Source: Segatella copri
GTDB lineage: Bacteria; Bacteroidota; Bacteroidia; Bacteroidales; Bacteroidaceae
NCBI RefSeq assembly: GCF_026015625.1
Contig: NZ_JAPDVG010000001.1
Location: forward strand, 1,550,001-1,614,000
Length of the DNA stretch: 64,000 nt
Direction of reading: 5' to 3'
A model generated the notes under the pieces. The model saw only the letters and a program-made list of their open reading frames with translations, had not been told where the DNA came from and ran no database searches. Position 1 is the stretch's first letter. The number at the start of each line of letters is the position of its first letter. Shown here piece after piece: positions 59,700 to 64,000 of this stretch. The position numbers were made by a program, and so were the translations under genes.

Positions 59700-60206
59700 C
59701 TAATCACGACGCCTTGGTTCCGGCTCCGCCACCATTTCCGGCTCTTCTTCCGGCAATTCATATCTTCTGATATGATGATCTTCCAGATAGATATGGTTCA
59801 GCGTAAAGGCGAGCGACTCCAGCGTTTTCTCCCTTACCGCCGGCTTCAGTTCACATTCCCATATCACGATGGTATGCCATCCCATTTCAGCCAGCCGGTG
59901 CAGCACCTCATGGTCCCTCTCCCGGTTCCTCCTGATCTTCTCCATCCAGAACCCGGTGTTCGATTTCGGCACCACATAATACTTGCACCCCTCGTGTCCG
60001 TGCCAGAAGCATCCGTTCACCAGAATACAGGTGCGATATTTCCTCAGCACGATGTCCGGCTTGCCCGGCAACCGCGGGTGATTGAGCCGATACCTGAATC
60101 CCCTACTCCACAGAAATTTCCTGACAAGAATCTCCGGTTTGGTATCCCTGCCCCTTATTGCCGCCATATTGTTGTGGCGCTGTTCTATGGTCAAACGATC
60201 CGACAT
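59700..60206 (-). CDS. vsr: Very-short-patch repair endonuclease
   Basis: Vsr nicks T:G mismatches left by deamination of 5-methylcytosine. The 168-residue protein shows the family pattern: RHNNMAAIRGRDTKPE, FRYRLNHPRLPGKPDIVL with the catalytic Asp, ILVNGCFWHGHEGCKYYVVPKS with zinc-binding Cys and His, and WHTIVIWECEL. The C-terminal tail is acidic and then basic. Vsr genes usually accompany a cytosine methyltransferase, but none is seen in the window. Its neighbours are accessory genes, so it probably arrived with a defence locus. Confidence 0.9.
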   Translation of the reverse strand: MSDRLTIEQRHNNMAAIRGRDTKPEILVRKFLWSRGFRYRLNHPRLPGKPDIVLRKYRTCILVNGCFWHGHEGCKYYVVPKSNTGFWMEKIRRNRERDHEVLHRLAEMGWHTIVIWECELKPAVREKTLESLAFTLNHIYLEDHHIRRYELPEEEPEMVAEPEPRRRD

Positions 60207-60287
60207 ACTCTTTATTTACAAAGACTTCTTTTAACGTAACTTAGAAACAAAAACGAGGTCACTCTTACCAATAACCTCGTTCAAATA

Positions 60288-60560
60288 TTAGTTGAGTTTT
60301 AAAATATCCTCCTTGGCAAGCCCTGTATATCTTGCGATTTTATCAATAGGCTCGTTTTCCATCAGCATATTCTTAGCTACTTCAATTTTAGCCTCTATGA
60401 TAGCTCCTTTATAAGCTGCAATATGGTCACGCATCACCTTGATTGCATCATCATATTTCTCTTGATCTTCCTTGCAGAGTGCAGTAATGTCCTCTATCGC
60501 AGCAAGTTTCTGGAAGAGTTCATTTTCTGCCAAAGAAGGTATTTTGTCCAATATACTCAT
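60288..60560 (-). pseudogene. C-terminal fragment of a Rpn-type PD-(D/E)xK transposase-like protein
   Basis: The 90 residues (MSILDKIPSLAENELFQKLAAI, then CKEDQEKYDDAIKVMRD, and EPIDKIARYTGLAKEDI) resemble the end of the Rpn/TIGR01784 family often labelled PD-(D/E)xK nuclease family transposase. The nuclease domain that should come first is absent. The ATG at 60560 gives an intact small frame, but it is likely a remnant. Confidence 0.6.
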
Positions 60561-60616
60561 ATTATTTAATTCTATTAGAAGAAACAATTCTTATATCAAT
60601 TAACACCATTCATTGG

Positions 60617-60700
60617 CAAAATTAATCTTTTCTCATGAAAACACAAAAGAAAAAGCCCAAAAACTTGCAGAAAAGAGAAATATTGCTTATTTTTGCAGCA
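60617..60700 (+). repeat. Portable promoter repeat, copy 2
   Basis: It matches 58098-58180 with few changes. CTTG (60664-60667), 20 bp and TATTTTTG (60688-60695) form a promoter 22 bp before the start of the broken DUF1016 gene. Confidence 0.85.
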
Positions 60701-60717
60701 AATAAAAAGAAAGAACG

Positions 60718-61095
60718 ATGGCAAAGGAAAATATAAGCTTAAATGTTCCGCAAGCTGCGGACGATTTCAAGATGCTTTTTCCCATTCCTTGGGATCATCA
60801 TCGCCGTATCATCGATAAATGTAAGGGCGATATGGACAAAGCCCTGTTCTTCGTAAGAAAGACTTGGGAGAACAATTGGGGACGTGACGCTCTTCTCAAC
60901 TGGTTGATACCGACCTTTATGAGCGTGACGGCAAAGCCATCACAAACTTCCAATCCACGCTCCCTGCTGTGCAGAGTGACTTAGCGCAACAGATAACAAA
61001 AGACCCTTATCAGATCATACAAGGAACCGATGGGAATATCAGAATATCAACTATCCAAACTCTTTCCGAAAGACTTTAAGTCTTCTATGCCGACT
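60718..61095 (+). pseudogene. Broken DUF1016 (YhcG-like) gene, plus strand
   Basis: The start codes MAKENISLNVPQAADDF, then FPIPWDHHRRIIDKCKGDMDKALFF and a LLNW segment. Near 60906 a one-base deletion shifts the frame; the sequel DTDLYERDGKAITNFQSTLP and ITKDPY reads in another frame. Near 61030 the text jumps to the family's C-terminus (MGISEYQLSKLFPKDFKSSMPT) in a third frame. The PD-(D/E)xK nuclease core expected between them is missing. The gene is dead. Confidence 0.82.
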
Positions 61096-61166
61096 AAAAG
61101 GTTCGACCACTTTAAAGCGGATTTGCAATCCGCAGCCGTAGGCTTTTCATATTGATATCTTACGTA

Positions 61167-61970
61167 TCAATCCTTAGTCTCCTTTATATCAGAAAGCGTT
61201 GCTTCAATATCTTCGATTGTAGGCAACTGGCTTTGTATGTTTTCAGGCATGAGCTTAGACAACTGATATTCGGAGATGCCTATTGTTACATTTTGGGTAA
61301 GTCCTTGCTCCAATTCTCGCTCCCGATACTCACCGTCAAGTGTGAGGAAATCGAAATTATAAGGGTCTTTCAATGTTTGTGCTGCTAATTCGCTTTGAGA
61401 ATCCGCCAGCAGCTTGTTAAAGTTATTCACAGCCTTTCCCTGTCGCTCATACAGATTAGTGTCAAGGAAATTAAGCAGAACAGCACGACTCCAACCATTT
61501 TCTACGGTCTTATTCAGATAGAACACAGCACGGTTAACATCCTTACATTGCGATATGATATACAGATGATGCCCCCAAGGAACGGAGAAGAATACGTCCT
61601 CGTTTATTTGGGCAACAGGTTGTTGCCCATGTCCTTTTTGTAATTGTGCAACAACTTGTTGCACAATTATATTTCCTTGATTATAAAAGAGATACTATTG
61701 CCTAATGTATTGTAGATTCCTGTATGAAAGCCCTTTCATATCTGGAAACTCCGCCATAAGTTCACGGCTCAATTCTTTGAGCCAGCCATCGCCCCAAGAT
61801 GCAGATTTCTGCTTTTCACAGATGTCTGCACCCATACGCCAATAAAGGCGGAGCAATTCTGTGTTAACCTTGATTGCCGCCTTAACCTGTGCATGGCGTA
61901 TATCTTTCTTCAACTGCGAAACCCAACTTTTGAACTCGCTGTTTCCTGCCAATGTCATATTTCCTGCCAT
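61167..61970 (-). pseudogene. Broken DUF1016 (YhcG-like) gene, minus strand
   Basis: The N-terminal part (61695-61970; FKSWVSQLKKDIRHAQVKAA, LRLYWRMGADICEKQKSASWG) ends at a TAG at 61695-61697. The same frame continues YLFYNQGN and then NEDVFFSVPWGHHLYIISQCK, FLDTNLYERQGKAV, and TLKDPYNFDFLTL. The TAG replaces what is probably a Trp codon (RQWYLFYN). After REREL the text jumps to GISEYQLSKLMPENIQSQLP, so the nuclease core is deleted as in the plus-strand copy. It is convergent with that copy. Confidence 0.82.
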
Positions 61971-62012
61971 ATTCTATGTCTTTTTTAATGATCGATTTGA
62001 GCATTTCCGTAT

Positions 62013-62177
62013 TCACTTTGGCAAATCCATATTATTGATTTCGTCAAGTCTTTTCTGGTCAAGCACGCCCGAATCCCAAAGTTCATTCAGAGATTCATCC
62101 ATTTTCTTTGAATAATAAGAATACAACAATTCCTTCAATTCTTCCAAACCTTGCTGAGAATCATCTACTTGAAACAT
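62013..62177 (-). CDS. Possible 54-residue acidic protein
   Basis: A frame from ATG at 62177 codes an acidic helical peptide (LEELKELLYSYYSKKMDESL, then NELWDSGVLDQKRLDEIN). It ends 43 bp before the broken DUF1016 gene in the same direction. The composition looks protein-like, and its size suggests an antitoxin-like partner, but I do not recognise it. It could be another remnant. Confidence 0.4.
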   Translation of the reverse strand: MFQVDDSQQGLEELKELLYSYYSKKMDESLNELWDSGVLDQKRLDEINNMDLPK

Positions 62178-62272
62178 TTGCAAGAGGTGTACTTGTTACT
62201 ATTCAATACCGTTGCTGCCATAACCTTTACATTAAAACGTTCTACATTTTTCTGCAAATTTACATTTTTCCT

Positions 62273-62336
62273 TTGAAAACACAAAAGAAAAAGCCCAAAA
62301 ACTTGCAGAAAAGAGAAATATTTCATATATTTACAG
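62273..62336 (+). repeat. Portable promoter repeat, copy 3, decayed
   Basis: It matches copies 1 and 2 through CTTGCAGAAAAGAGAAATAT, but the -7 box has become TATATTTA, losing the final G. It runs into a 58-bp tandem repeat. Confidence 0.8.
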
Positions 62337-62456
62337 AAGAAAAGCTGCACTCGGCAATTTGAAAGCAGCTTTCATTGCGCTCGTTTGCATTTTCTTTGCA
62401 GAAGAAAAGCTGCACTCGGCAATTTGAAAGCAGCTTTCATTGTGCTCGTTTGCATT
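62334..62456. repeat. 58-bp direct repeat, two copies
   Basis: Copies at 62334-62391 and 62399-62456 differ by one base. Each contains AAAGCTGC and GCAGCTTT, which can form a hairpin. CAATTTGAAAGCAGC from this unit also occurs near 56431. Confidence 0.88.
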
Positions 62457-62490
62457 ACAAACATTTTAAATTATATAATTATGTTAGGAA

Positions 62491-62607
62491 CTGAACTTCC
62501 GCATGTGGTTCAGGCACGGGCTGAAGGCCCAGAAGCTCCTAGCCCAGGGTAACACCCTGGGTATAAGCGTAATCCACCTTGCGCTCTGTAAGGGCAAAAG
62601 CCTTTTT
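62491..62607 (+). repeat. Dispersed three-hairpin element, copy D
   Basis: It has the complete head CTGAACTTCCGCATGTGG and the body GGGCTGAAGGCCC, CCCAGGGT-AAC-ACCCTGGG, and GCTCTGTAAGGGC with AAAAGCC. Together with the following MNT remnant it is a copy of the 58754-59178 segment. Confidence 0.88.
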
Positions 62608-62623
62608 AAAAAGGATATTAAGA

Positions 62624-62741
62624 ATGAAAACAAGGGAAGGCAAGAAAACAGCACCACGATGGCAGCGATGTAGATATCTATGTGGAAATGCCCCCTAAGT
62701 TTTTCCTGATAGTCCGTCTGAAAGCATACCTTGAAGCCCTT
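62624..62741 (+). pseudogene. Deleted copy of the MNT nucleotidyltransferase gene
   Basis: After ATGAAAACAAGGGAA the sequence jumps to AAAACAGCACCACGATGGC, matching the intact gene (58867) about 100 bases further on. The Asp-x-Asp part and VEMPPKFFL follow, and similarity ends near 62741. The Gly-Ser nucleotide-binding motif is lost. Confidence 0.82.
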
Positions 62742-62867
62742 CTATGTAAGGGCGGAAGTTTTGAGAAAAAGCCTAAAAATTTGCAGAAAAATATACCTAA
62801 TCTTACTTTATATCATACATTTATCAAAATAATCGAATTAATACTTGGTCATTTCACCGAAAAGTTG

Positions 62868-62875
62868 TACTTTTG
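62868..62875 (+). promoter_or_regulatory. -7 box for mcrB
   Basis: TACTTTTG lies 24 bp before the mcrB ATG. CTTG at 62844-62847 is 20 bp upstream, a near match to the -33 box. Confidence 0.6.
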
Positions 62876-62899
62876 CCTAAATTTCAATAAAGAAACAAC

Positions 62900-64000
62900 A
62901 TGGAAGATTACGATAAACTTATGGTTGGCGACCAATCAACAGACGGGCGCATTATAATTGCTGATAAAGACAGACTTTGCTATCTGGTAAAATCAGGGAG
63001 CAAAGGCAGTTTTAGTATTCGTACCATATCCAAGCAATTGCTGGGAGAATTTATAGACTACTATAGAAAGAATCCCAACAAAAAGGCTGAGGATGCCAGA
63101 GTAGAACTCAAAGAACTGTCTGACATTGATAAATATGAATATGGCTACAACGCTACGTTGACAGCAATGGCTAAGATGGTTCTTGACCCAAAGAACGAAC
63201 TCGTCAGAAAAGGGAATCCAGCAGAATCTTCTCGTGCAGAAAACCATTTGCTTAAGACTACAGGCCTTCAGCAGATTTACTATGGTGCTCCTGGCACAGG
63301 TAAATCAAAGACCATCAAGGACTTGACTTTCGGAGAGAGCGTGATTCGTACTACATTTCATCCCGACTCAGATTACGCCTCTTTTGTAGGTACTTATAAA
63401 CCTATTACAGAAGAAGTTGATCTCCGAGATTGCTATGGCAAAAAGGTCATCGACGACGATACAAAGGAAGTCGTAAAGGAAGAAAGAATTGCCTACAAGT
63501 TCATTCCTCAGGCTTTTCTCGAAGCCTATGTTGAAGCGTGGAAGAAACTAGGCTCCAGCAAAAAGCAATTTCTCATTATCGAGGAAATAAACCGAGGCAA
63601 TTGTGCCCAAATCTTTGGTGATCTGTTCCAATTGCTCGACCGCAACGAATATGGTTTTTCTGATTATCCTATCGTTGCAGATAAGGATATGCAGAAGTAT
63701 CTCGAAAAGGAATTTGAAGGATGGGAGATTACGAATAAAGACGAAATCAACCAGCTCTATGGCGAAGCCAATATGGTAAACCTCATCATGAAGGGAGAGC
63801 GCCTTGTTCTGCCTTCAAACCTCTATATTTGGGCTACAATGAACACCAGCGACCAGAGTCTCTTCCCTATCGACTCTGCCTTTAAACGCCGCTGGGATTG
63901 GAAGTATGTACCTATTCGCGAAGGTCGTGACAAAGAAACCAATGCTCATCTCAACTGGTACATCAACACGGGAGATAAGCAGTACAAATGGTGGTCATTT
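62900..64000 (+). CDS. mcrB: McrB-like AAA+ restriction subunit, 3' end beyond the window
   Basis: The first 367 codons are visible. An N-terminal region of about 120 residues, probably DNA-binding, precedes the AAA+ domain. Walker A is GAPGTGKS (129-136). Walker B and the next helix read FLIIEEINRGNCAQIFGDLF. The McrB signature is present as WATMNTSDQSLFPIDSAFKRRWDW. McrB is a GTP-driven motor that, with the nuclease McrC, cuts modified foreign DNA. A downstream mcrC is expected but lies outside. It has its own promoter and is the only clearly intact large defence gene in this region. Confidence 0.9.
   Translation, partial: MEDYDKLMVGDQSTDGRIIIADKDRLCYLVKSGSKGSFSIRTISKQLLGEFIDYYRKNPNKKAEDARVELKELSDIDKYEYGYNATLTAMAKMVLDPKNELVRKGNPAESSRAENHLLKTTGLQQIYYGAPGTGKSKTIKDLTFGESVIRTTFHPDSDYASFVGTYKPITEEVDLRDCYGKKVIDDDTKEVVKEERIAYKFIPQAFLEAYVEAWKKLGSSKKQFLIIEEINRGNCAQIFGDLFQLLDRNEYGFSDYPIVADKDMQKYLEKEFEGWEITNKDEINQLYGEANMVNLIMKGERLVLPSNLYIWATMNTSDQSLFPIDSAFKRRWDWKYVPIREGRDKETNAHLNWYINTGDKQYKWWSF

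Overview
The window looks like the chromosome of a gut or oral Bacteroidota, most like Prevotella/Segatella. Three things point there. Gene starts mostly lack Shine-Dalgarno sequences. Upstream regions repeatedly carry the Bacteroidota -7 box TAnnTTTG, several times with a TTTG -33 box exactly 20 bp before it. Marker families of that phylum are present: smalltalk peptide, NigD-like lipoprotein, C10 peptidase with a BspA-like C-terminal part, mitochondrial-type aconitase, and a Bacteroidota-type HU protein. No rRNA or tRNA gene, CRISPR array or complete insertion sequence was seen.

From 1 to 28.7 kb most genes are housekeeping. They are hemW (cut by the window edge), gltA and acn without icd, trmD, a patatin-like lipase, pepP, a secreted C1 peptidase, recJ-recQ, and a branched-chain amino-acid cluster read leftward as ilvD-ilvB-ilvN-acyl-ACP thioesterase-ilvC. 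An OmpA-family porin, a GH51 arabinofuranosidase, folD and ffh follow. From 29 to 40.5 kb lie gltD, an aromatic amino-acid operon (pheA-aminotransferase-DAHP synthase/chorismate mutase-prephenate dehydrogenase), pyrK-pyrD, an XRE-type regulator and holA. The aromatic operon is preceded by a 25-codon leader peptide packed with Phe and Tyr codons and then a terminator hairpin. I read this as a ribosome-mediated attenuator and think it is the strongest new observation in the window.

From 40.7 to 55.9 kb come ugd, a MaoC dehydratase, a DnaJ/TerB protein, a zinc-ribbon coiled-coil protein, Nif3, the agmatine-to-putrescine pair aguA-aguB, an AEC transporter, a C10 peptidase, an outer-membrane barrel, a NigD-like lipoprotein, and HU with a smalltalk peptide.

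From 56 kb to the end the character changes to an accessory, defence-like graveyard. It holds a DUF4143 AAA ATPase behind iterated 18-bp repeats, an orphan MNT nucleotidyltransferase and its deleted duplicate, Vsr, a Rpn-type fragment, two convergent broken DUF1016 genes that both lack the nuclease core, and the start of an McrB gene. The same region carries nested inverted repeats, a portable promoter repeat and three copies of a dispersed three-hairpin element. A fourth locus of that element, at 44.2 kb, consists of two copies in inverted orientation.

Throughout the window, gaps between genes hold short-period repeats: 7-mers of the TTGAATG type, 20-26-bp tandem units and 22-nt arrays. One of these has extended into the 3' end of aguA.
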